A stretch of 64,000 nt of DNA from Farysia itapuensis (Eukaryota > Basidiomycota > Ustilaginomycetes > Ustilaginales > Ustilaginaceae). Location of the stretch: the NCBI GenBank assembly GCA_023212645.1, contig JALBYC010000015.1, forward strand, positions 124,001-188,000, read 5' to 3'. The stretch's first letter is position 1. Each line of letters starts with the position of its first letter. The notes below the pieces were generated by a model that worked only from the letters and a program-made list of their open reading frames with translations, was not told the origin of the DNA and did not search any database. This document shows, in pieces, positions 20,149 through 29,733 of this stretch. Position numbers and translations under genes: made by a program.

Positions 20149-20240
20149 CCTTGTAATAGCTGTGGCTGACTAGGAATGGAAAAGGGTATAGATGATGTAG
20201 CGATGGAGAGGACACAGAGGTGAGAGCGGACGATAAGGAG

Positions 20241-20249
20241 CTATTTAAG
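20241..20249 (-). promoter_or_regulatory. TATA-like element upstream of the Ala/Glu-rich protein gene
   Basis: The minus strand reads CTTAAATAG about 95-100 bp upstream of the ATG at 20148, a plausible distance for a TATA box of a strongly expressed fungal gene. Position and sequence only. Confidence 0.4.
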
Positions 20250-21611
20250 CCTGAGCGGAAAAGGGCGAGAGGCGCAGTCTCAGCCAACCACACGCAAGTC
20301 AAGGAGCGAGGGAGAGGGAAAAAAATCCTGGGCGCAAAACATTTGAGCATGCTTCAGGGGAAAAAGGGTGGGAGCATGCAGGCGGTACGTGTGTTTGCGT
20401 GCTGCAAATGAAATGGCCAGCGTGGGCTGAGTCGAAGGGGCTATATGCACGCAAAGCCGACGCTGCTTTGCCTTACAGCTGTCTAAAGTAGCCAGGCGGC
20501 GGTTGGGTGTTATCTTGCGGACATCAGCCTGTCACATGCCACACGCGTTGATTCAAAAATGCCTGATCCAGGGAAAAAAGCCCATATTTTCTCCGACACT
20601 GACGGCTTGGCACGCTTAACTGGCATTTCGCTTGAAAATCTGATTCCAATCTCAGACAAGTCTGGATCCCATGTCCGTCATACCTCATGAGGCAACAGTG
20701 CCGCAATGGAGGGTCTCATGAACTGAGCCGGTAGATGAGAGGCGCCCATCATGTTGTCAACAAGTAGTGGTAGTCATAGTCGTCCTAGTAGACGCATCAT
20801 GCACCCTACTTGTCGCATGAAAGATCCTCGTCGGACATCTGTCATATCCGATGCGTGAAAACTTTGACCAGAAATCACAAACCCCATTCTGCGTGTATTA
20901 ATCGATGCTCACAATAGAAATCAACGCACCTCAGCGAAACTATCCCCATTGGAGGACACTGCCGACATGCATGCACTGCAAATCGATCGTCCTAGATGCA
21001 TTCGACAAACCTGACGCGCCTTCCTGGCCTCCTGGTTTTGTGTTTGAAAGAATGTCGAAATAGCCGCAGCACGCAGCCCCATCGCAAACGTGCGTCAAAT
21101 TTGACTGAAACCTTTGCAAACACAGGCACTGGAGAATATCGGAACAATTTTATTGACCATAATTATGCTCCGCTTTAAGCATGGCGTTTTGTTCGATTTG
21201 GCTTTAGAACAGCTCTAAGCCTGGCGACCCTAGCGGGGTTCTGTTGCGGCTGGAGCTTGTGCGCGTAGACGATGTATTTCAGACTTGGGAAAGAAAGGGC
21301 AGCGCTGCGACCAACTCGCAAGGGGTGTTGCCACAAAGCATTGCCACGCGCTCGTAGCTCTTCAGATTGCCCATCGTTACATCGAGTCCATAACGGCATA
21401 AACACGAGAGCGCGCGCGTGCGCGCGTGCGTGGGGCTCAATAAAAGTCTAACAGCTACTGTCCAAATTTTGTGAAATTTCGATCCGACGCTGAAACGTGC
21501 CGGCTCCCGATGACGTTTTGGTCAATGCGCCAAAAGCAGGTGCCTGGTCAAAGAAGAAATTCTCCACAACCGTCCGTCTCTCTTTCGCTCATCATCTCCT
21601 CATTCTCAAAC
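20250..21611. other. Long divergent intergenic region, no gene recognised
   Basis: With the TATA region this is the longest spacer in the window, about 1.46 kb between divergent genes. It looks more AT-rich than its surroundings and holds only short frames without recognisable similarity. It contains a 23-bp alternating CG/TG tract at 21410-21432 and a pyrimidine-rich leader (about 21560-21600) before the CDS1 start. No tRNA-like B box or snRNA was noticed. Confidence 0.45.
21410..21432. repeat. Alternating purine-pyrimidine (CG/TG) tract
   Basis: Twenty-three bases alternate strictly between G and C/T (GCGCGCGCGTGCGCGCGTGC and onward), a sequence class able to adopt Z-DNA. It lies ~180 bp upstream of the CDS1 start codon. 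Confidence 0.85.
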
Positions 21612-23543
21612 ATGGATACACCCACCAAAGGCGGTAGGTTCGCCTCCAGAACAGTGTTTGAGTCACTGCCAGTCGAAGAAGTCGAGTCAGATCAGGATGA
21701 GAGTCTCGAGGAGGAGCAAATCAAGGTGGAGCCGGTAGCCAAAGTGACGCCTCGCTCAGCCAAAAAGAAGGGAGCCAAGTCGGAGAAAACGCTCGTCTCC
21801 AAAGCATCGGACCTCGCTCAAGCTATCGCAAAGCCGATCGTGCAGGTAACAGACTCGGCGGAAGCCACCGTCTCTGAAAAGACTGCTCCTGCCACCAATG
21901 GCAGCATCAATGGCAACGCAGAAACGACGCCCAGCAAAGAGAAAGCCCCTGCCGAAGTGCCTGCCAAGGAGAACCCCGCTCCCATAGCGCCTGCCGCGCC
22001 TGCTACGTCTGAACGATCGCATCTGACTGTTCCTGGAACCGCATTCAAGGCAAATGCTTCTGAGAACAAAACGAAATTCACTTCGCAGCGACCGCAGCTC
22101 AAGCAGCATGTCAGCCATGATGCCGACGCAGCCGAAGCTCACAAGATCAAGATGAAGAAGATCTACGAGCGTACTATCTTCACTTTGATCATGATTGCCG
22201 GATTTGTTGGCCTGCTCCTGCTGGGTCACCCATATGTCATCCTTCTTGTACTTGTCTCCCAAACACTCGTGTATCGAGAAGTGGTGGCTCTGTTCAACAT
22301 TCCTGGCAGGCCCTCTGTAACTGGCGCTGGACGCTCCAGTCGTATGTCTTCCGCACCGACCAGTGCAGCAACAAGCGAAGTCGACGACGATGAAGATGAG
22401 CGCATCATTCGCAGGGCCGAAGGTCGCCGTGAAGAGCTGTGGAGCAAGACTCTTAGCTGGTACTTCTTTGCTGTCTCCAACTATTTCCTCTATGGCGAGT
22501 CGATCATCTACTACTTCAAGCACATTGTCTTTGTGGACGCCTACTTCATCCCTTTTGCGCGACACCATCGCTTCCTTTCCTTTATGCTGTACGTGTTCGG
22601 CTTTATGGCTTTTGTCTCGAACCTCAAGCGCCAGAATCTCAAGCATCAATTTGGTTTGTTCTGTTGGGTTCACATGTCGCTCCTGCTCATCGTCTTCTCG
22701 AGCCACTTTATTGTCAACAACATTCTGGAAGGCTTGATTTGGATCTGGGTCCCTGCCTCGCTCGTTATCTGCAACGATGTCTTTGCCTACATCTGCGGTA
22801 TGACGTTCGGCAAGACGCCCCTCATCGCCCTCAGTCCCAAGAAGACGGTAGAGGGCTTCGTAGGTGCTTTTATCGTCACTGAAGTCTTTGCGTATGGATG
22901 GGCGACCTACTTCCAGCGCTTCAACTATATGGTAAGTGCAAGCAACTAGGCCCAAAGTGAGATCAAGTCGCTGATTGATTTCCCCTACAGATCTGCCCTG
23001 CTGTCAGCCTCGGCATGAACGCTTTCAAGGAGATTACTTGCGAGCCCAACCCTGTTTTTGTCTGGCGCTCTGTCTCGCTGCCACCTGCCATTGCATCGTT
23101 GGCCTCCTCTGTTGTCGGTCATCGCGTATCGGTGCTACCTTGGACGCCATTCCAGCTTCACGCTCTCGTCATGGCCTCCTTTGCCAGTCTCGTTGCTCCC
23201 TTTGGCGGGTTCTTCGCCAGTGGCTTCAAGCGAGCCTTTAACATCAAAGACTTTGGAGACAGTATTCCCGGACATGGCGGACTGACTGACCGAATGGACT
23301 GCCAGTAAGTAAACCGACACAGCCGATTTGCGCTGCAAATACTGACGCTGAATTCACAGATTCTTGATGGGCCTCTTCTCCTATGTGTATTACTCGTCGC
23401 TTATTCGCGAGTACAACGTCACCGTTGGATCTGTCCTGCAGACGATTGTGACCCAACTGACGCTGGAGGACCAGATGGAGCTGTACAACGAAATCAGTCG
23501 CTACCTGGTTGGCCAAGGCAAGCTGGCCGCTACGCATCATTAG
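21612..23543 (+). CDS. CDS1: Phosphatidate cytidylyltransferase (CDP-diacylglycerol synthase), three exons
   Basis: Exons 21612-22931, 22991-23304 and 23360-23543 join to 605 residues; both introns (59 and 55 bp) have GTAAGT donors. The frame extends upstream only from a GTG, so ATG 21612 ([10 protein letters not shown]) is the start. Residues ~1-180 are charged and Ala/Glu-rich, presumably cytosolic. About 6-8 hydrophobic segments follow from ~195. Residues 517-543 match the CDP-diglyceride synthetase signature: SGFKR-x4[18 protein letters not shown], with metal- and CTP-binding Asp residues. The enzyme converts phosphatidic acid and CTP to CDP-diacylglycerol in the ER, feeding phosphatidylinositol, phosphatidylserine and cardiolipin synthesis. 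Length exceeds yeast Cds1 (457) because of the long N-terminal extension. Confidence 0.95.
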
Positions 23544-23824
23544 CTAGGCACCGCGATGCTACTTTGAAATAATATTTCCCGGACAAAGAGAATTCCAACC
23601 TTCAAAACACGGGCACGCGCACGTAAGGTGAAATGTGACACACACAGCCTCTGCATGAAACTCTAATATTATTGTTGCTTGGCTATTGTCACCTCATCCA
23701 CCCCTGTTGTACCTTTTCCCAACGTCACACTGTATCTGTTGCGCGCGTCCAGTGATTCACACGCCATGCAACGACCTTGATCGGTGTCACATCTGATTGA
23801 GTCCACCTAGCCATCGACTCCAAC

Positions 23825-26800
23825 ATGTCGTTTGGCAGCTCATCGGCCGAGTCGGGACCCTCGCGCTTGTCTTCCGCATACAAGAAATCCAGCTCGCCAT
23901 CACCAAAGAATGCCCCGCTTCCATCCTTCCTCTTGCGCTCAGCCACAGATCAAGATCTGCTGCGTATTGCTCAGAAAGCTGCGCTTCGCTCACCAGGGAC
24001 CGGTTTCGCCAGTGGTCTTCCATATTTGGAGAATGATGCGGTCCGCTATACTGTAGCCTCTAGGTCTGCGCTCGGTGGTCCTGCGGCCAAGTTTTCTCCT
24101 ATGCTCAACGATACACCCTCGCCATCGTCGCCCGGTGCATTTTCGCCCAGCACATTCTCCAATCCCTCATCCTCCAGCGTTTCCTCAGTGGGCTATCCGC
24201 GCTCACCGTCGCATCGCAACTCTTTCAGCTCCATCTCCATGTCTGAATACGGCGGTGGCGGCTCAGTCAAGGGGGATCGATCAAGTTGGACGCGAGGCCA
24301 TAAGCCAGTCTCCAAGCGAAGCTCGAATGATGTCAAGTCGGCTGCTGCTGCTGCCCAGTTTCGCTCGGCGGATCTGACCGGCAGTGATTTTGGGCGGTCA
24401 AGATCTCACACCATGGGATCGCAATTCACGCTTCCGAACAGCGGTGACATCTTCCTCTATTCAAGCCAGAACCTCGAAGCCGCCTCGGAAAAGGGCAAGT
24501 CTCGCTTTCTTCATCAGAGACGCAAGTCAGACGGGCCTGAGCGCAGCAAAGTCGCCTCACCGGCAACGGAGTACTTTCACTTTGGCCGACAGCATAGAAT
24601 CAACCGCTCGCAGTCTTCCACCACGCTTTCCTACAGCTTTATTGAGCCTCGTAGAGGGAAACATCAGAGCAAACACAGTACCAACAGTTTGTCTCTGGTA
24701 GAAGACGTGGATGAATCTCCCTCTACGCCAGTCTCCAAAGCCAACACGCTTAGCTCACCTCTCCGCGACCCCGACACATGTCTATACGATGACTCCTCAT
24801 CAGCGTCCAAATTCTATCAGCAGGCAGATTCCCACAGCAGCGAGCGCGGGTTCCAACCCTTCGTTGCCCGCACACTTCGCAGGAAGTCAGGAGACTTGGT
24901 CACTCACGCAGCAAAGTCAGCGGCTCACGCAACAAAGAGGAGCCTGAGCGTGCTTAGGAGAGCTGGCAGCTTTGACGTGAATGCGATCAAGGCCGAATCG
25001 GTGGTAAGCACCCCTTCGAGGACTCGGTCCAACTCGTCGACGTCTCTAGTATCGATCAACGTAGCCCCTAGGCTGGACTTGCGCCATAGCAGATCCCAGA
25101 CTCTTCAGCCACTGGACCTGAGTCATCAGCAAAGTCACAACACGTCTCTCCCAACGCTACTCACCACGCCAGACAGCGACACGGTGGAGCACTCTTCCTG
25201 GCCAGTCAAACAGGAGATGTACGGATTGGGACTCTACCACGAGTCGAACAAGCCTTTCCGCTTTTCTCAGATTGCCGAGGCCGACGAAAACACATCTTTT
25301 TCGAGAGAATCGGTGTCGCCAAGACATGTAGTCGACGAAGCTCCATCCTATGAGAATGACAGGCTGCTTCTGCGCTCGGGCCAGACACCTGCACTGTCAG
25401 ACGAAGCTTTGCCACTGGACCGGCACACGGTTTCGGCTCAGCTGCCTGTTGGCTCCATAAGCGCTCCTACCTCGCCCAACAACTTCGCACAACCGCTGCC
25501 GCTTCAGGATTTCTCCCGGATGCGGTCTCAGTCTAAAAGTGAGAGCGAACGCAGACACGGCCTGGCCAAGCGCTCGTACGCTGCTCTCATTGACCTTCTC
25601 AACCCGATGCTCAAGGATGGCAAGCCTTCGACTGGCAGCCGCGTTAAGCTGACGGACACACCTGTGACCACCGTGGCCAACGGAGACGGAACGTACAGGA
25701 ACAGAGCAGCATCTCAGGGTGCATCTGGTTCCGGACGAGGAATGGCTACGAACTCTGGTCGAGGTCACGGCAATTCTGGTGGAGGCGGCTCGTATGGACC
25801 TGGTGGAAACAACGGCGATGCTAGTGGAGGCTCGAGTGGCAACAACGGAGGCGGGCCACCCGATCGCAGAGGGCTAGGCCAGGGCGACACCTCAGGCTCC
25901 TCTTCCACACCAGTTGATCACATCTATAAGCGACTCGAGCTAGTAGGACGAGGTGCGTATGGCGCAGTCTATCGTGGAGTTCACATCGAGACAGGTGCTG
26001 CCGTCGCAGTCAAAGTGGTAAATCTGGACACACCCGAGGACGATGTCAGCGACATTCAGAAAGAAGTCGCTCTCCTCAGCCAACTACGAGAGGCCGCGCA
26101 GAAGAATGTGGTGCGCTACTGGGGATGCTGGCTCAAAGGTCCCGAGCTCTGGATCGTTATGGACTTTGCTGAAGGTGGCAGTGTCCGTACGCTCATGAAG
26201 GCGGGCCCTATCTCGGAAAAATATTGCGGCATCATTGTTCGCGAGAGTCTGGTTGCGCTGAGCTACCTTCACAAGGCCGGCATCATCCATCGAGACGTCA
26301 AGGCGGCCAACATCCTGCTGACTAGCGCTGGCAAGATTCTGCTGTGTGACTTTGGCGTGGCAGCATCCTTGGCATCCAACAGTATGCACAGCAAGCGTAG
26401 CACATTTGTCGGTACGCCGTACTGGATGGCCCCCGAGGTCATTACCGAGGGCAAGACGTATGATCAAAAGGCCGATGTCTGGAGTCTTGGCATTACAATC
26501 TACGAAATGGTGACCGGCAACCCGCCGCTGGCCGACGTTGAACAGATGCGGGTCATCATGCTTATCCCAAAGAGTAAACCTCCGCGCCTGCCGGTTGAAG
26601 GCGACTTCTCTGCGCTCATGCGAGACTTCGTAGCCACGTGCCTGAACGAAGAGCCGAAGGATCGTGCAGGCTCCGACGAGCTCATCAAACACAAGTGGAT
26701 GAAGAATTGCGCCAAGACGCCCGTCAGTGTGCTGAAGGAGCTGATCAGCACTTTCAATTCGTGGACCAAAGCTGGTGGGATGCGCATGAGTCTCATTGGA

Positions 26801-28057
26801 TCCGAGACAGCCGATTGGACAGACGCCGCGAGCAACCGCGACTCTTTTGCATTTGATGGTCGCGAAACTGGCGAAGGCTGGGAATTCAACACTTTGCGAA
26901 GCGCTCGAGACGCGCTGGACGGTGAGAGCGACCAGGATGCCGACATCAGCCCGACGGCGATCCGAGACCATCCACTGCTTCGTCTATTTGACATCGAGCC
27001 TGCAAACGGAGCCACCGGAGCCAACAATCTGTACAACACGCGAAGTCAGGGCACTGTCAAGGCGGACTCAACGACTCGCCGTGCCAATGTCGAGCCGAGT
27101 GTGACGCCATCGACGGCCACAGTGCGCCCACAAGTGGCGCAGGTGACACCCTCTACATCAAGCTCGGCGCTCAAACCTGTGCCATTACCTCTGCAAGAGA
27201 AACCAAGTTTTACCGGGACAGGACATACCCCGTTCCGCTTTGGTGCTGGAGGCGGTATGGGCAGCAGCAGCAACACTCCTACTTCACCAATGACGCCTCA
27301 GCCCCTTTTGCGAAAACGATCCCAGTCTCTTGGCAAAGCAATCGCTCCTCCCGCTCCCTACGTCGTACAGGGATCTCAACGGACGCCGATGCCGGCGACG
27401 ATCGTGATTCCGGACGCCGAGTCGTATCGTCGGACGGGAAGTGGGAGTGCACATCCCACCGTTTCTATGTTGACCTCTGCAGCTCGAATGCGGGTCGGTG
27501 ACGAGATGCCGCAAGATCTGGAGGAAGCGGGCTTGATGGGGTCTGCCCCGACTCCGCGGGATCTTGTAGCCCACCATCGACAGTCTCATGGAGGCAGTGA
27601 CCCGACAGTGGCTGGCGTACACGCCTCGCATTCTCGACACCTGCAGAATCTATGGGATCGGGGTGCCAACGCCCAATCGTACAGTCGACTTGCGCGACTA
27701 CGCGCGGGATATGCTCGACGAGGCAGTGGGAGCGGTGGAGGGAGTGGGAGCATGGGCAGTGGAGGCGGCAGCAGCGCTGGACACGACCAAAGCGGTACCG
27801 CGTCTACATCCCCCGCCACGCCGGTGGGCAAAGACTCGGCGCTGCCGACAGCCAAAGGCGCGACGAAACCGGTGCAGCAACCAGCCTTTGATCTGTCAGG
27901 CTTGCAGGGCCCACCGTTACGTACACTGGACATGAATGCACTCAAGAGCAAGGACCAAGTTTCAGTGGAGCTGGCGAAGACGGTGGACGAGTTGGGCCGA
28001 TGGCTCGACGTGCTCGGCTTTGGCCTTGGTCGAGCCATTCGTACCGACCAGTCCTAG
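23825..28057 (+). CDS. Germinal-centre-type Ste20 kinase (Kic1/Nak1-like)
   Basis: A single exon of 1410 residues from ATG 23825. The first ~695 residues are Ser-rich and disordered, followed by a Gly/Asn-rich stretch (about 640-690). The kinase domain spans ~698-960: glycine loop GRGAYGAVYRG, catalytic Lys in VAVKVV (~728), HRDVKAAN (~822), DFG (~841), activation loop with STFVGTPYWMAPE and subdomain XI RAGSDELIKHKWM. The TPYWMAPEV loop and HRDVKAANIL mark the Ste20/GCK group; the closest named relatives by pattern are yeast Kic1 and fission yeast Nak1, which act in the RAM/MOR polarity and cell-separation pathway upstream of an NDR kinase. The ~450-residue C-terminal region is low complexity except for the last ~60 residues. 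The very long N-terminal extension before the kinase is uncommon for this group. Confidence 0.88.
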   Translation: MSFGSSSAESGPSRLSSAYKKSSSPSPKNAPLPSFLLRSATDQDLLRIAQKAALRSPGTGFASGLPYLENDAVRYTVASRSALGGPAAKFSPMLNDTPSPSSPGAFSPSTFSNPSSSSVSSVGYPRSPSHRNSFSSISMSEYGGGGSVKGDRSSWTRGHKPVSKRSSNDVKSAAAAAQFRSADLTGSDFGRSRSHTMGSQFTLPNSGDIFLYSSQNLEAASEKGKSRFLHQRRKSDGPERSKVASPATEYFHFGRQHRINRSQSSTTLSYSFIEPRRGKHQSKHSTNSLSLVEDVDESPSTPVSKANTLSSPLRDPDTCLYDDSSSASKFYQQADSHSSERGFQPFVARTLRRKSGDLVTHAAKSAAHATKRSLSVLRRAGSFDVNAIKAESVVSTPSRTRSNSSTSLVSINVAPRLDLRHSRSQTLQPLDLSHQQSHNTSLPTLLTTPDSDTVEHSSWPVKQEMYGLGLYHESNKPFRFSQIAEADENTSFSRESVSPRHVVDEAPSYENDRLLLRSGQTPALSDEALPLDRHTVSAQLPVGSISAPTSPNNFAQPLPLQDFSRMRSQSKSESERRHGLAKRSYAALIDLLNPMLKDGKPSTGSRVKLTDTPVTTVANGDGTYRNRAASQGASGSGRGMATNSGRGHGNSGGGGSYGPGGNNGDASGGSSGNNGGGPPDRRGLGQGDTSGSSSTPVDHIYKRLELVGRGAYGAVYRGVHIETGAAVAVKVVNLDTPEDDVSDIQKEVALLSQLREAAQKNVVRYWGCWLKGPELWIVMDFAEGGSVRTLMKAGPISEKYCGIIVRESLVALSYLHKAGIIHRDVKAANILLTSAGKILLCDFGVAASLASNSMHSKRSTFVGTPYWMAPEVITEGKTYDQKADVWSLGITIYEMVTGNPPLADVEQMRVIMLIPKSKPPRLPVEGDFSALMRDFVATCLNEEPKDRAGSDELIKHKWMKNCAKTPVSVLKELISTFNSWTKAGGMRMSLIGSETADWTDAASNRDSFAFDGRETGEGWEFNTLRSARDALDGESDQDADISPTAIRDHPLLRLFDIEPANGATGANNLYNTRSQGTVKADSTTRRANVEPSVTPSTATVRPQVAQVTPSTSSSALKPVPLPLQEKPSFTGTGHTPFRFGAGGGMGSSSNTPTSPMTPQPLLRKRSQSLGKAIAPPAPYVVQGSQRTPMPATIVIPDAESYRRTGSGSAHPTVSMLTSAARMRVGDEMPQDLEEAGLMGSAPTPRDLVAHHRQSHGGSDPTVAGVHASHSRHLQNLWDRGANAQSYSRLARLRAGYARRGSGSGGGSGSMGSGGGSSAGHDQSGTASTSPATPVGKDSALPTAKGATKPVQQPAFDLSGLQGPPLRTLDMNALKSKDQVSVELAKTVDELGRWLDVLGFGLGRAIRTDQS

Positions 28058-28151
28058 TGGCGCAAGAGACGCCCACGCACACAATGGGGGAGTACATACA
28101 CTGTTTTATATTGCGCGACGATGATGATGATAATGCGGGATTCCGATGATG

Positions 28152-29429
28152 CTATGTATGATGAACGATCTGAAGCAGAGAGGACAAGAAGGGGGGCAGT
28201 AGTCTAACGTGATGGAGGACGGTGGGGTCTGGACTCCCGCCAGGGAGTGGTAGACGATCGGGGTACTGAAAGCTGAAAAGAAGCACGGCGACGATGATGA
28301 TGAGGAGGATGGCGACGGTCCATATGGTCCAGAGGGCCATGCAGTGGAAGCGGGCTCTTGATCTGGCACGACGACGCTCACGCCTTCGGGTTGCCAAGTC
28401 GGTCGAGTAGGAGGGTAAGAGGTCTGGGCCTGCTAGACGTCTGTATCCGTACGGGTCGGCCTGGTCCTCTTCGTCGTCGGTGGTGGTGGTGGAGGCTGGG
28501 CTGAGTGCCGCTGTGCCGCGCTGCTTGCCGGTCGAGGAGGGGGAGGGTTTGGAAATGGCGCCGTAGTTGGAGGGCAAGAGGGATGAGGTGGCGCCGTTGG
28601 AGTTGCTGCGGGCGGCAATGTTGTGGATGATGGACTGGGTGATTTCGTCATCCTGTGCTTCTTCGCGCAGGAGTTGACGCTCGTAGGGCCCGGCAAAGAG
28701 GGCGTTGAGCAGTCTCTGCCAGCGAGTTCCGACGCGGTGCGTGCTGCTCCCCGCCTGTGCGTGTGAGCCTCGCCGCCGCGGCCCATCGGTGGTGCGTCGG
28801 GTACGTGGAGTGACGGGATGCGGGAATGGGAACGTCGTCATTTTGCCCCCCGTCGCTGGTGCAGGTGGGAGAAGAGCATCCTTGTCGGAAGGCTTGACGA
28901 CATTGGACTTGGACCACGGACCACGAGCTGCTGGATCTGACGGCAAGGTGTGCACGACAGGTCGACGCTGAGGAGCCACTTCTTCTGCCATATACCTCGA
29001 AGACGACACACGGGACGATGTCGATGACGAGACTGAAGCACGACTTGGATCCACCTCACTGACGACATCATCACTGCGTGAAGGCCTAGATCTCCTACGC
29101 TCTTTGGTATCCTGCGTCTGTGCTAGAATCTGGTTGGCTCCACTGCCACTAGCGCCTGCCGTTGCTGTGGGGAACCGCGCTATGCCGTTCACATTGAGCG
29201 AATAGCGATACGCAGGAGAGTCGAGGCCCAAGCTACTGCGTCGACTTCCTGGCGTACTACCTGGCGGTGTCGGCACTACCAGTGATGCACGACGTGTAGT
29301 TGAGCGCGGTGACTTGCTTGAGGACCGTAGTGTTGCAGCACCAGCACCAGCAGCAGCAGCAATAGTGCGCGTTGACGGAGAGACAGGCGGTTGAGCAGTC
29401 TTGCGTTTGGCAGTTTGATCGCCTACCAT
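28152..29429 (-). CDS. Hypothetical single-pass membrane protein, Ser/Arg-rich cytosolic region
   Basis: 425 residues from an ATG at 29427-29429 with no intron needed. Residues ~1-230 are Ser/Ala/Pro/Arg-rich. A short possibly folded block follows (RWQRLLNALFAGPYERQLLREE, ITQSIIHNIAARS), then an acidic Pro-rich segment and a basic cluster (RRRERRRARSRARF). A single hydrophobic helix of ~23 residues (MALWTIWTVAILLIIIVAVL) is followed by ~35 residues. The basic cluster before the helix predicts a cytosolic N-terminus and a short lumenal or external tail, that is a near tail-anchored protein. I do not recognise the family. The gene is convergent with the kinase gene (94 bp) and divergent from the ubiquitin protease gene. 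Confidence 0.65.
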   Translation of the reverse strand: MVGDQTAKRKTAQPPVSPSTRTIAAAAGAGAATLRSSSKSPRSTTRRASLVVPTPPGSTPGSRRSSLGLDSPAYRYSLNVNGIARFPTATAGASGSGANQILAQTQDTKERRRSRPSRSDDVVSEVDPSRASVSSSTSSRVSSSRYMAEEVAPQRRPVVHTLPSDPAARGPWSKSNVVKPSDKDALLPPAPATGGKMTTFPFPHPVTPRTRRTTDGPRRRGSHAQAGSSTHRVGTRWQRLLNALFAGPYERQLLREEAQDDEITQSIIHNIAARSNSNGATSSLLPSNYGAISKPSPSSTGKQRGTAALSPASTTTTDDEEDQADPYGYRRLAGPDLLPSYSTDLATRRRERRRARSRARFHCMALWTIWTVAILLIIIVAVLLFSFQYPDRLPLPGGSPDPTVLHHVRLLPPFLSSLLQIVHHT

Positions 29430-29733
29430 GTTTCCTTGAGGTCTACGAGGGCGCTAAGCTACTGTCCTACCATGATCTCTGAGAGGATGTTACACAGCAG
29501 GAACAATCACAATGCATGGGTAGGACAGAGTGACGTACATCGAACGCACAAGCAAATCAAATTTCCACAAATTGTAATCTAACATTCTTGAAGGCTGTTA
29601 GACTCGGAAGCGAAAAAATCGAAGGATGTTTGGCATTTGACTGCTTCAACTCTGTCCCGCTTGCCTCGTTGCGGAGAGAGTACATGGGTCGCAAAGGCTC
29701 TCTGGGGGCCTTTGGACGTGTGTAGCGTAGGTC
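29430..29733. other. Divergent promoter region between the membrane-protein and ubiquitin protease genes
   Basis: A 304-bp spacer between start codons. It must hold both promoters. No clear TATA box or repeat was seen. Confidence 0.45.

Noticed and set aside
19146..20156. A 336-codon plus-strand Gly/Leu/Ser-rich frame
   Set aside because: It is the complement of Ala/Glu codons in the acidic protein and runs through its intron; low-complexity artefact.
20996..21178. A 60-codon ATG frame in the long spacer
   Set aside because: No signal peptide or similarity was recognised, and frames of this length are expected by chance.
21756..22955. A 399-codon open frame on the minus strand opposite CDS1
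   Set aside because: It lies fully antisense to a clear CDP-DAG synthase coding exon and shows no domain; it is a by-product of codon bias.
26084..26971. A 295-codon minus-strand frame opposite the kinase domain
   Set aside because: Shadow of the conserved kinase coding sequence; no independent support.
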